A stretch of DNA of 15,724 bases, taken from NCBI GenBank assembly GCA_934292725.1, contig CAKQXY010000067.1, positions 1 through 15,724 on the forward strand, read 5' to 3'. The notes under the pieces were generated by a model, which worked only from the letters and a program-made list of their open reading frames with translations, was not told where the DNA came from and did not search any database. This document shows positions 6,063-13,133 of this stretch, piece by piece; the first letter of the stretch is position 1; the number at the start of each line of letters is the position of its first letter. This stretch comes from an uncultured Lachnospiraceae bacterium. GTDB taxonomy: Bacteria; Bacillota; Clostridia; Lachnospirales; Lachnospiraceae. Both the position numbers and the translations under genes were made by a program.

Positions 6063-6959
6063 ATGTCTATGATAATAAATGGAAGGACAGGCCTTACCGG
6101 TCTGCTTGGAAGTCCGGTAGGACACAGCAAATCACCGATGATGCACAACACATCATTTCAGGAGTTGGGACTTAATTACGTCTATCTTTGTTTTGATGTT
6201 GGCATTGAAGGTCTTAGCGGTGCCGTAGACGGTCTTGTGAGTTTGGGAGCAAAAGGCTGGAACTGTACTATGCCAAATAAGTCTAAGATGGCACAGCTTT
6301 GTAATGTGCTTTCACCAGCAGCGTCGATTACAGGCTCTGTGAATACGGTTGTGAATGAAAATGGAAAGCTTGCAGGATACAATACAGATGGAACAGGCTA
6401 TATGAGAGCCGTAAAAGAAGCAGGATTTTCAATCAAGGGTGAGAAAATGACTCTTCTTGGAGCAGGAGGCGCAGCAACATCTATTCTTGTTCAGGCAGCA
6501 CTTGATGGTGTGCGGGAGATTTCTGTATTTTGTCGTCCAGGAAAATCGACAGAGCATGCAAGGCAGGTGATTAATCAGCTGACAAAGCAGACAGCATGTA
6601 AGATTAATTTATTTGATTATTCAGATGAGTCTGTGATTAAAAAAGAGCTTTTGACAAGTCGTATTTTGACAAATGGCACAAATGTAGGCATGGCACCAGA
6701 TACAGATAGAAGTCTGATTACATCAGCAGATTTCTTCCATCCAGATTTAATCGTATCAGATGTAATATATAATCCAAGAGAGACAAAGCTTATGGAAATT
6801 GCTAAGAGTCAGGGCTGCAGCTGCTTTAATGGGTTATATATGCTGTTGTATCAGGGTGCAGAAGCTTTTACATTGTGGACAGGAGAGCAGATGCCGGTTG
6901 AACTGGTAAAAGAACGATATTTTGATGAGCCTGAGGCGCGTCCGCGTACAGCGCAGTAA
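6063..6959 (+). CDS. aroE: Shikimate dehydrogenase
   Basis: Reduces 3-dehydroshikimate to shikimate with NADPH, the step before shikimate kinase. The 298-residue product has the two-domain AroE layout. Substrate-site motifs are GSPVGHSKSP (16-25) and catalytic K73 in NCTMPNK, where the common NVT is NCT. D109 in NTDG completes the catalytic pair. The dinucleotide fold begins with GAGGAA (133-138). The C-terminus has GLYMLLYQGAEAFTLWTG, the family signature. AGGAAAGG (6053-6060) precedes two candidate starts, ATG 6063 and ATG 6069; I take the first, but the second has the more standard 8-base spacing. It opens the same-strand run of five genes (27-base gap to the next gene), although its chemistry is unrelated to theirs. 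Confidence 0.94.
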   Translation: MSMIINGRTGLTGLLGSPVGHSKSPMMHNTSFQELGLNYVYLCFDVGIEGLSGAVDGLVSLGAKGWNCTMPNKSKMAQLCNVLSPAASITGSVNTVVNENGKLAGYNTDGTGYMRAVKEAGFSIKGEKMTLLGAGGAATSILVQAALDGVREISVFCRPGKSTEHARQVINQLTKQTACKINLFDYSDESVIKKELLTSRILTNGTNVGMAPDTDRSLITSADFFHPDLIVSDVIYNPRETKLMEIAKSQGCSCFNGLYMLLYQGAEAFTLWTGEQMPVELVKERYFDEPEARPRTAQ

Positions 6960-6986
6960 CGCAAGATGGCAGAATAGGAAGGAATT

Positions 6987-7763
6987 ATGGCAAAAAACAA
7001 TTTTAAAAGAAAGAAAAAACCAGGTGTGGTCAGGAGGATTCTTCCATACTTTGTCATTATTCTGGTAGCAGCTGCGCTGATTGTGGCAGTTATTTTGATT
7101 ACGAGCAGAAAAGGCAACAAAGATCGTCAGGAAATCCAGACAGTTGTTGATGTTACAGAAAATCAAAACAATAATAACAATCAGATTCAATCCTTAGAAA
7201 AGGACGGCGTGCCGGAAGTAAAAGAACTGGTACAGAAGTATTTTGATGCAGTAAAAAAGGCAGATGTCAAGGAACTTAAGCAGATCGTTGTGCAGGATAC
7301 AGAATTTAGTGAGGAAGCGCTTAAAAAGCAGTGTGAATATGTTGAGTCCTATGAGAACATCATCTGCTATACAGTGCCTGGTATTGCTGATAATACTTAT
7401 ATAGCATATGTATATTATGAGATAAAGTTTATTGGAATTGACACAAAGGCACCATCTATGATTCGACTTTATATTTGTCAGAATAAGGATGGAAGCCTGT
7501 ATATTGATAAGAATGCGAAGGATGGCGAGATCGCAGCTTATCTGCAGGAGGTTGCCGGATGGGAGTCTGTGCGTGAACTGGTTGCAAATGTAAATACAAG
7601 ATACCAGGAAGCATGCGTAAAGGATGAGGCACTCAAGAATTTAAAAGATATGTTGGATGGAAGGACATCTGTTCCGGAGACAAAAGAGTCATCTGAAGAA
7701 AATACGTCAGAATCTGTCAGTGAGACTGTTTATGATGCAGAATCACAGGCAGATGAGGCATAA
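6987..7763 (+). CDS. Membrane-anchored protein with extracytoplasmic NTF2-like domain
   Basis: A 258-residue protein I do not recognise as a named family. It starts with a Lys/Arg-rich cytoplasmic stretch (NNFKRKKKPGVVRR). One hydrophobic anchor follows (about 18-39, ILPYFVIILVAAALIVAVIL), then RKG, so the rest should be outside. An Asn/Gln linker (about 57-66) leads to an alpha+beta domain (about 72-200) beginning VKELVQKYFDAVKKADVKEL. This helix pattern and length resemble NTF2/SnoaL-like folds; that is inference from pattern only. The last 30 residues are rich in Ser and Glu and probably disordered. AGGAAGG (6976-6982) serves ATG 6987. It sits 20 bases before moxR, so it is likely an accessory envelope protein of the MoxR-DUF58-transglutaminase group. 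Confidence 0.65.
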   Translation: MAKNNFKRKKKPGVVRRILPYFVIILVAAALIVAVILITSRKGNKDRQEIQTVVDVTENQNNNNNQIQSLEKDGVPEVKELVQKYFDAVKKADVKELKQIVVQDTEFSEEALKKQCEYVESYENIICYTVPGIADNTYIAYVYYEIKFIGIDTKAPSMIRLYICQNKDGSLYIDKNAKDGEIAAYLQEVAGWESVRELVANVNTRYQEACVKDEALKNLKDMLDGRTSVPETKESSEENTSESVSETVYDAESQADEA

Positions 7764-7783
7764 GACAAGGAATGAGAGGAAAC

Positions 7784-8728
7784 ATGGAGAATATACAAAA
7801 CGTAAAGAAAGTTTGGCAGGCAATTGATGATATAAAAAAGGTAATCAAGGGTAAGGATGAGAGTCTGAATAAGCTTATGTGTACGATGCTCGCAGGCGGT
7901 CATATACTGATGGAGGATATTCCTGGTGTAGGAAAGACAACGCTGGCGCTGGCATTCTCAAAAGCATTGTCCTTAAAACAAAAGCGTATGCAGTTTACAC
8001 CAGACGTGCTTCCGTCTGATGTGTGTGGTTATCATATGTATCAGAAGGATACTGGAAAGTTTGTGTATTATCCAGGAGCTGTTATGTGTAATCTGTTTCT
8101 TGCAGATGAGATTAACCGTACATCACCAAAGACACAGTCTGCACTGCTTGAGGTTATGGAGGAAGGCACTGTCACAATTGATGCAGTAAAAAGAGAAGTG
8201 CCGCAGCCATTTATGGTAATTGCAACAGAAAATCCTACAGGCTCTTCTGGTACACAGCTGCTGCCTGAGTCTCAGCTTGACCGTTTCATGGTTCGTATGT
8301 CTTTGGGCTATCCAAGTCAGGCAGATGAAATTTCTATGATGAAGAGTAAAAAGGAATATTCAGTTGATGATATTCCAGCATCTCTTACCGTTGAAGATAT
8401 TCTTGAGATGAAGAAAGAGGTCGAGAAGGTATTTATTCACGATCTGATCTATCAGTATACGACAGATCTTGTCAATGCGACCAGAAAGCATCAGTATTTG
8501 ACACTTGGTGTCAGCCCAAGAGGAACACTGGCGCTGATTAATATGGCAAGTGCACATGCGTACCTTCAGGAGCGTGATTATGTAGTTCCAGCAGATGTGG
8601 CTGCCGTATTTACTGATGTATGTGCGCATCGTCTGATTTTAAATACAAAGGCAAAGGTGGGTGGATTAACAGCAGAAGGCATTCTTGAGCAGATCTTAAA
8701 GCTGATCCCTCAGCCAAAGGCAAAATAA
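7784..8728 (+). CDS. MoxR family AAA+ ATPase
   Basis: A cytoplasmic AAA+ ATPase of the MoxR class, thought to act as a chaperone that assembles or activates partner proteins. The 314-residue product has Walker A DIPGVGKTT (45-53), Walker B LFLADE (104-109) followed by INRTSPKTQSALLEVMEE, sensor-1 ATENP, and the LPESQLDRFMVRMSLGYP segment with the arginine finger region. A C-terminal AAA lid domain follows with the SPRGTLAL motif. ATG 7784 is chosen for GAGAGG just upstream (about 4 bases spacing). An in-frame ATG at 7772 would add four residues and has a poorly spaced AAGG. Genes for DUF58 and transglutaminase proteins follow, the usual partners. A terminator-like hairpin directly follows its stop codon. 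Confidence 0.95.
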   Translation: MENIQNVKKVWQAIDDIKKVIKGKDESLNKLMCTMLAGGHILMEDIPGVGKTTLALAFSKALSLKQKRMQFTPDVLPSDVCGYHMYQKDTGKFVYYPGAVMCNLFLADEINRTSPKTQSALLEVMEEGTVTIDAVKREVPQPFMVIATENPTGSSGTQLLPESQLDRFMVRMSLGYPSQADEISMMKSKKEYSVDDIPASLTVEDILEMKKEVEKVFIHDLIYQYTTDLVNATRKHQYLTLGVSPRGTLALINMASAHAYLQERDYVVPADVAAVFTDVCAHRLILNTKAKVGGLTAEGILEQILKLIPQPKAK

Positions 8729-8734
8729 AAAGAC

Positions 8735-8778
8735 AGGCCTTGTAGGAGCATGTTCTATAAGGCCTTTGTTTGCTTTTT
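8735..8778 (+). terminator. Rho-independent terminator or attenuator between moxR and the DUF58 gene
   Basis: AGGCCTTGTAG (8735-8745) pairs with CTATAAGGCCT (8755-8765), 11 bp with one G-U pair and a 9-base loop, followed by TTGTTTGCTTTTT. It starts 6 bases after the moxR stop. The next start codon is 18 bases past the T-tract, and no new promoter is seen between them. Confidence 0.75.
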
Positions 8779-8796
8779 CCTGAAAGGAGAGTTTTT

Positions 8797-9897
8797 ATGT
8801 GGGGAAGAAAAATAGTCTATATTCTTCTTGTTATAATCACATCATATATTGCACTTATGTATGAAAGTCCTGTTCCTGGAGTATTTCTGGCGTTTGAGCT
8901 GCTGCTTCCAATAGCATTATTTGCACTTACCTGGTATCACAAAAAAAACGTTAAGGTAACAATTGGAAATGGACAGCAGGTGGCAGACTGTGAAGAAAAA
9001 ATAGAGATCCCTATTCGTTTTCATAATAATGGCTGGTTTCCGATAACAGATGCGTCTGTAAGAGTAAATGTCAGCAATACATTAGATGGAGAAAAGGAAT
9101 CCTATGATATCAATCTGCGTGCACCGGCAAGAACATCAGTAACTGTTCCATTTACATTTTGTTCCACATATTGTGGTGTGATTAAAATTTCATTTGAGCG
9201 AATAGTAATCTTCGATTATCTGAGATTATTTCAGAGAAAAAAAACAATTTCTGCTCAGGCAGAGTGTGTTGTAATGCCTCATCTTCTTGATCTTCAAGTC
9301 GCTGTGACAGATGCCTGCCGTAATTTTGACAGTGACAGTGAGGAGTACGATAAGCATAATGCAGGAGATGATCCTGCTGAGATTTATCAGATCCGCGAAT
9401 TTCGTCAGGGTGACAAAATGTCAAGAGTGCATTGGAAGATGACAGCCCGCCTTGACCAGATGATGATTAAGGAACTGTCAAGGCCAATCAGTGATTCAGT
9501 TGGAATTTTTCTGGATCTTCGTTACCAGACAATAGAGGAGATTCAGTCTGTATATGATCTTTGTTATTCACTTTCCGCAGCACTTTGTTTTAACGAGTGT
9601 CATCATCGTATGATCTGGTATTCACAGGATGGCGGTGGTGCATTTGAAGAACATCTGATTAAAGGAATGGATGACATTACAGCTGTTATGAGCAAGCTTC
9701 TTGTCAGCGCAAAGAGAACTGACAAGCTGTACTGGGAGGAATATAAAAGCAGCCGCAGTACACCACTGTACCGTATGATTGCAATCAGCTGTATGGATAC
9801 AAATAAGGATGAACAATTAGGTGACTTTTTGTCATCAGATGGTACAAGAAAATCAATTCTTACAATTAACGAGATTCATGAATTGATTGAGATATGA
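8797..9897 (+). CDS. DUF58 domain-containing membrane protein
   Basis: A 366-residue protein with two N-terminal membrane helices (about residues 5-22 and 25-45) and a cytoplasmic or membrane-proximal beta-rich part. The DUF58 core follows: YDKHNAGDDPAEIYQIREFRQGD with SRVHWKMTARLDQMMIKEL (about residues 186-230). The region after it (GIFLDLR) resembles a vWA-like strand. DUF58 proteins are the regular partners of MoxR ATPases, and the function is inferred to be envelope-related assembly or cell-wall homeostasis. ATG 8797 has AAAGGAGA with 7-base spacing; the frame upstream runs into the terminator hairpin. The gene probably depends on read-through from moxR. It is followed by the transglutaminase gene after 58 bases. 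Confidence 0.9.
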   Translation: MWGRKIVYILLVIITSYIALMYESPVPGVFLAFELLLPIALFALTWYHKKNVKVTIGNGQQVADCEEKIEIPIRFHNNGWFPITDASVRVNVSNTLDGEKESYDINLRAPARTSVTVPFTFCSTYCGVIKISFERIVIFDYLRLFQRKKTISAQAECVVMPHLLDLQVAVTDACRNFDSDSEEYDKHNAGDDPAEIYQIREFRQGDKMSRVHWKMTARLDQMMIKELSRPISDSVGIFLDLRYQTIEEIQSVYDLCYSLSAALCFNECHHRMIWYSQDGGGAFEEHLIKGMDDITAVMSKLLVSAKRTDKLYWEEYKSSRSTPLYRMIAISCMDTNKDEQLGDFLSSDGTRKSILTINEIHELIEI

Positions 9898-9914
9898 TAA
9901 AAATCAACTGTCAT

Positions 9915-9935
9915 AATTAAATTGCATATTTAATT
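9915..9935 (+). repeat. Small AT-rich inverted repeat before the transglutaminase gene
   Basis: AATTAAAT (9915-9922) and ATTTAATT (9928-9935) form a perfect 8-bp inverted repeat. An overlapping alternative pairs TTGCA with TGCAA (9922-9940). It ends 7 bases before the AAGGAGGA ribosome binding site. No promoter or U-tract is evident; role unknown. Confidence 0.35.
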
Positions 9936-9955
9936 TGCAACGAAGGAGGAACTTC

Positions 9956-12499
9956 ATGGAAAACGAAGAGAAGGGCATTCTGGTCGAGCAGGTTGTTCAG
10001 GCAGACCGAATCCGGACTCACGGCAAGTTTCATGAGCGATTGTTTTTGCTGCTGCGCGTTATCTATTTTTTAATAGGAATGCTTGGTGTGGTGCTTGGAC
10101 TTGCGCTTACCTATGAGATTGAGCTAAATTATGTGCTGCTTGTGGTGGGAACGATTGTGATCGGCCTTCTTATAACAGCAGCCTGGGAACTTCCAATCAG
10201 TCGCATGATCACATGGCCGGTTTTATTTGGCATTTATCTGTTAGCAGGAATTGTATTTCACAACAGTATTTTTAGTGGATTGTTGGGATTTTATAACAGT
10301 TATGCAGGATATATAAATGAGTATTATGGTACAAAAGTTTCACTTGCAGCTATTGAGCCAGTTTCATCGGCTTCTTATTTGATTACGCTGTTGTTTGCAG
10401 CATTTTTAATTGGAGCAATTTTATCGCTTGGAACGATTCGTTCATTAGATGGAAGAGTGACAGCACTATTATTTGGCGTAATCTTTATTCTTGCGCTTGC
10501 AGTTGGAGAGCTTCCGGCAATGCCATCATTTTTAATGATGCTGTTTGTGCTTATAGGTATGTTTTCTTTGCAGTACAGCCGCTATCGTGAGAGCCTTAGC
10601 GTGAGAACAGTTACAGTAAAGATGAGCAATAGTGCATTTGGAATGCTTAGGTGGCAGACATCTGTTGTAATTGCCGCTTTGTTCTTGCTGCTTCTTCCAG
10701 TGAGCCGTTTTATGTTAGGACCTGCATTTACAGATGGATATGAAGCACAAAGCCAGATACGTGAAGATATTCGAAACGGAGATCTGTTAAAGAGTCTGGA
10801 GACCTTCTGGAAGAAGGTGACTAGAGGTGAGTGGGATTGGCTTCCTGTTGATATTATTCGAAGCAGCGGCGTACACGGCGGTAAGCTTAGTAATGTAAAA
10901 GAGGTGCGCGATTATAATGAGACGCATTTGTATTTGGATATTTCAAGTGATTTAAAGGCACCGCTTTATATTCGAGGCTACGTAGGAAGCAATTATACGG
11001 GCAGCGGCTGGCGCGAGCTTAGTGATAAGCAAAACGAAGAGGGACTTGCAACGGGTATGGATCTGATAAGCTTAAGCAGTCAGTATTATCAGGTTTTGGA
11101 AAGTCTCTATAATAGTGGTGATGAGTCAGTTGCCAGACGAGATCTTGTTATTTCAGATGTGGATGCAAACAGTGCTTTCTCATACATTCCGTATGGTACA
11201 AGTCTTGCTGACTTTACAGCGGGGGAGCCATTTGATGCGTATCCAAAGCAGGAAACAGATAGAGAGATCTTTTCTATGTACTACATGAATACGCAGCGCC
11301 TTTCAAATATTCAAAAGCTTGAGACGGCAGGCTCATCCGAAACGCAAGACGCGTCTTACCGCGCCTTTGCAGATTCAGTCTATTTGTCACTGCCAACAAA
11401 GGGACTTGATTCCTTCTATGAAGAATATTCGGGAAAGAAATTTACATCAATTGCAGACTGTGTGTCATTTGTGCGCTCAACGCTTGAGGCGCATGCCTCT
11501 TATACAAAGACACCAGGCTCAACTCCGCGCGGAAATGATTATGTAGAGTATTTCCTGTATGAAAATAAGCAGGGTGTATGTACACATTTTGCATCAGCAG
11601 CAGTGCTTTTGTTTAGGCTTTATGGAATCCCGGCGCGCTATGTAGAAGGATATCTGGTGCGCGATTTGGAATCAGGAAATGGTGCACAGGCCATTATGGA
11701 TGAGGCAGCACATGCCTGGGCTGAGATTTATGTAAAGGGTGTTGGCTGGATTCCAATCGAGGTAACACCAGGCTTTATAGATGAGGCAGATTTAGCTGAT
11801 TCAAACGATGGACAGGATTCTACTATTAGTTCCGATCAGCTTGAAAATGCAACAAATCCGGCAGAACCAGAGACACAGACAGAGGAGCCTCAGGCAACAG
11901 TAGAGGGAATCTTTGAAACTACGCCAGAGACAACAGCAGAAAATGAGCAGCCATCAGAACCGGCTAAGCCATCAGAGCAAAATCAGCCGACAGCGCCGAA
12001 TCAGCAGCAAAGTCAGAGTGATCCTAATAATCAGAATAATACAGATAATTCTAAGGATAATCACTTTTTCAAGCTTCTGGTGCGTGTGATTTTGATTGTG
12101 CTTTGCTGTATTTTATTTATTGTGCTTATCATCTTTGGAATGATCTATCAGAGAAAGATGCGTTTAAAGCGTCAGGAACAGCATTTAAAGGGTGAGCCCA
12201 AAGAAGCATTATTATATGCTCTTTCCAGAATGGATGCGCTGTGTGAAGCAGAAAATCTTGAGAAAATCAGTACAGCAGCTGATGCAGCAGCGCTTCAGGA
12301 ATCATTCCCGACAATGACACAGGAAAAGCTGATGTGGCTTCAGGATCTTTTGCAGGAACTCACCTTTAGTAATCATGCTTACGGAACAGAGCTGCGCGAT
12401 GAGACAGCACAGCTGTACCGTGATATGGCATCAGATGCTACAGCGCGTCAGAGTCGCCTCAAACGTATGTGGTATCGCTATATAAGATGCTTCTGCTAA
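9956..12499 (+). CDS. Multi-pass membrane protein with transglutaminase-like domain (TgpA-like)
   Basis: An 847-residue protein with about seven N-terminal membrane helices (roughly residues 29-255), then a large extracytoplasmic part. The transglutaminase-like core has the presumed catalytic Cys542 in GVCTHFASAAVLLFRLYGIPARYVEG and His586 in AAHAWAEIY. The third position, usually Asp, is Glu602 in GWIPIEVTPGF. A Pro/Glu/Gln/Thr-rich linker (about 625-700) precedes a last membrane helix (about 706-730) and a cytoplasmic C-terminal tail of about 115 residues, comparable to DUF4129-type tails. ATG 9956 follows AAGGAGGA by 5 bases; the upstream frame lacks support. Such proteins pair with MoxR and DUF58 genes and are thought to act as cysteine peptidases or crosslinkers at the cell envelope; the substrate is unknown. 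Its stop is 2 bases from the stop of the convergent gene, with no terminator between. Confidence 0.9.
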   Translation: MENEEKGILVEQVVQADRIRTHGKFHERLFLLLRVIYFLIGMLGVVLGLALTYEIELNYVLLVVGTIVIGLLITAAWELPISRMITWPVLFGIYLLAGIVFHNSIFSGLLGFYNSYAGYINEYYGTKVSLAAIEPVSSASYLITLLFAAFLIGAILSLGTIRSLDGRVTALLFGVIFILALAVGELPAMPSFLMMLFVLIGMFSLQYSRYRESLSVRTVTVKMSNSAFGMLRWQTSVVIAALFLLLLPVSRFMLGPAFTDGYEAQSQIREDIRNGDLLKSLETFWKKVTRGEWDWLPVDIIRSSGVHGGKLSNVKEVRDYNETHLYLDISSDLKAPLYIRGYVGSNYTGSGWRELSDKQNEEGLATGMDLISLSSQYYQVLESLYNSGDESVARRDLVISDVDANSAFSYIPYGTSLADFTAGEPFDAYPKQETDREIFSMYYMNTQRLSNIQKLETAGSSETQDASYRAFADSVYLSLPTKGLDSFYEEYSGKKFTSIADCVSFVRSTLEAHASYTKTPGSTPRGNDYVEYFLYENKQGVCTHFASAAVLLFRLYGIPARYVEGYLVRDLESGNGAQAIMDEAAHAWAEIYVKGVGWIPIEVTPGFIDEADLADSNDGQDSTISSDQLENATNPAEPETQTEEPQATVEGIFETTPETTAENEQPSEPAKPSEQNQPTAPNQQQSQSDPNNQNNTDNSKDNHFFKLLVRVILIVLCCILFIVLIIFGMIYQRKMRLKRQEQHLKGEPKEALLYALSRMDALCEAENLEKISTAADAAALQESFPTMTQEKLMWLQDLLQELTFSNHAYGTELRDETAQLYRDMASDATARQSRLKRMWYRYIRCFC

Positions 12500-12501
12500 G
12501 A

Positions 12502-12852
12502 CTAACTAAAGAATGATCCAGCGCATCCTCCGAGGCAGCATAGACCAAGAACAAGAAATGCGGGGTATGACAGAGTGGACTTTGCGACAACAAGGCAGAC
12601 GAGTGCGAGCAGAACGAAATACCCGATTCCAAAGCAAAGTCCCCAGAGAATGCGCCTTTTAGGAAAGATGTGTCCAAAGCAAAAGCCGCCGAACAGGCAG
12701 GAGAGAAGGTAAGACAGATACAGACCAGTCTTTACCTGCCCGTCCGACAGCGAGAGCTTCCACATAAGAAGTGCCATCAGGCAAAGAATGATTATACTAA
12801 TCAGAAATGAAAGAAGAAGTGTGCGAATTACAGGAATAAGTTTTGAGCGCAT
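12502..12852 (-). CDS. TIGR04086 family (YrzE-like) membrane protein
   Basis: A 116-residue, very hydrophobic protein with four predicted helices: about 8-30, 41-60, 68-90 and 94-114. The Gly/Cys-rich pattern (LLSCLFGGFCFG, then a C-terminal LGLCCLGGCAG) and the length fit the TIGR04086 family of small Firmicute membrane proteins, whose function is unknown. The start is ATG (12850-12852 on the complement), with AGAGG 7 bases upstream (complement of 12860-12864). That ribosome binding site lies inside the 3' arm of the hairpin at 12859-12898, and the T-tract of the hairpin directly abuts the start codon. An in-frame stop upstream excludes an earlier ATG. No convincing promoter is seen upstream. 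It is convergent with the transglutaminase gene, separated by only 2 bases. Confidence 0.75.
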   Translation of the reverse strand: MRSKLIPVIRTLLLSFLISIIILCLMALLMWKLSLSDGQVKTGLYLSYLLSCLFGGFCFGHIFPKRRILWGLCFGIGYFVLLALVCLVVAKSTLSYPAFLVLGLCCLGGCAGSFFS

Positions 12853-12904
12853 GAAAAAGCCTCTTTGAACATGTTTACTAACATGTATTCAAAGAGGCCT
12901 TTCT
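12853..12904. terminator. Bidirectional terminator hairpin overlapping a ribosome binding site
   Basis: GCCTCTTTGAA (12859-12869) pairs perfectly with TTCAAAGAGGC (12888-12898). Inside it CATGT (12870-12874) pairs with ACATG (12881-12885) past a two-base bulge, giving 16 bp around a TTACTA loop. Read leftwards, the tail is TTTTTC; read rightwards it is CTTTCTTTATGT. It can end transcripts of the phosphorylase gene (minus) and of the transglutaminase operon (plus). Its minus-strand 3' arm contains the AGAGG ribosome binding site of the small membrane protein gene. Confidence 0.75.
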
Positions 12905-12936
12905 TTATGTCTAAGACTATTTAAAAAACAAATAAG

Positions 12937-13133
12937 ATGATACCAGGGTCAAAAGCTCCAAAAGCCGTTCGTGCTTGCACGATTAGGTTTTTGAGCTTGG
13001 GACCCGCAAAAACATGAGGATGCAGCGATTTTCAAGGAAAATCAGCGAATCCGAATGTTTTTAGAATTGCGAAAGTTGCATAGCAACGGAGCAATTCGTG
13101 GATATCAGTTGGGGCAAAACACCTTGGTATTAT
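12937..13133 (+). ncRNA. Candidate structured RNA or small palindromic mobile element (about 197 nt)
   Basis: An outer stem joins ATGATACCA (12937-12945) to TGGTATTAT (13125-13133). It encloses three hairpins. A (12946-13005): GGGTC/GACCC, AAGCTC/GAGCTT, AAAAGCC/GGTTTTT and a CGTG-CTTG-CACG tip. B (13008-13062): AAAAACAT/ATGTTTTT, tandem G-A, GGAT/ATCC, then GATTTTC-AAG-GAAAATC. C (13064-13097): GAATTGC/GCAATTC, tandem G-A, then GTTGC-ATA-GCAAC. The bases 13098-13124 look single-stranded, but ACCT there could pair with GGGT of hairpin A instead. Wobble pairs (12939 with 13131, 12964 with 12988) are G-U only on the plus strand, which suggests that orientation. The right end includes the stop codon of the phosphorylase gene. 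Alternatively it is a MITE-like repeat, since the ends also match as imperfect terminal inverted repeats. I recognise no known RNA family. Confidence 0.5.

Noticed and set aside
6987..12499. MoxR-DUF58-transglutaminase run as a new defence or phage-related system
   Set aside because: MoxR, DUF58 and transglutaminase genes are a widespread chromosomal group; no nuclease, integrase, toxin or other accessory-island sign is present.
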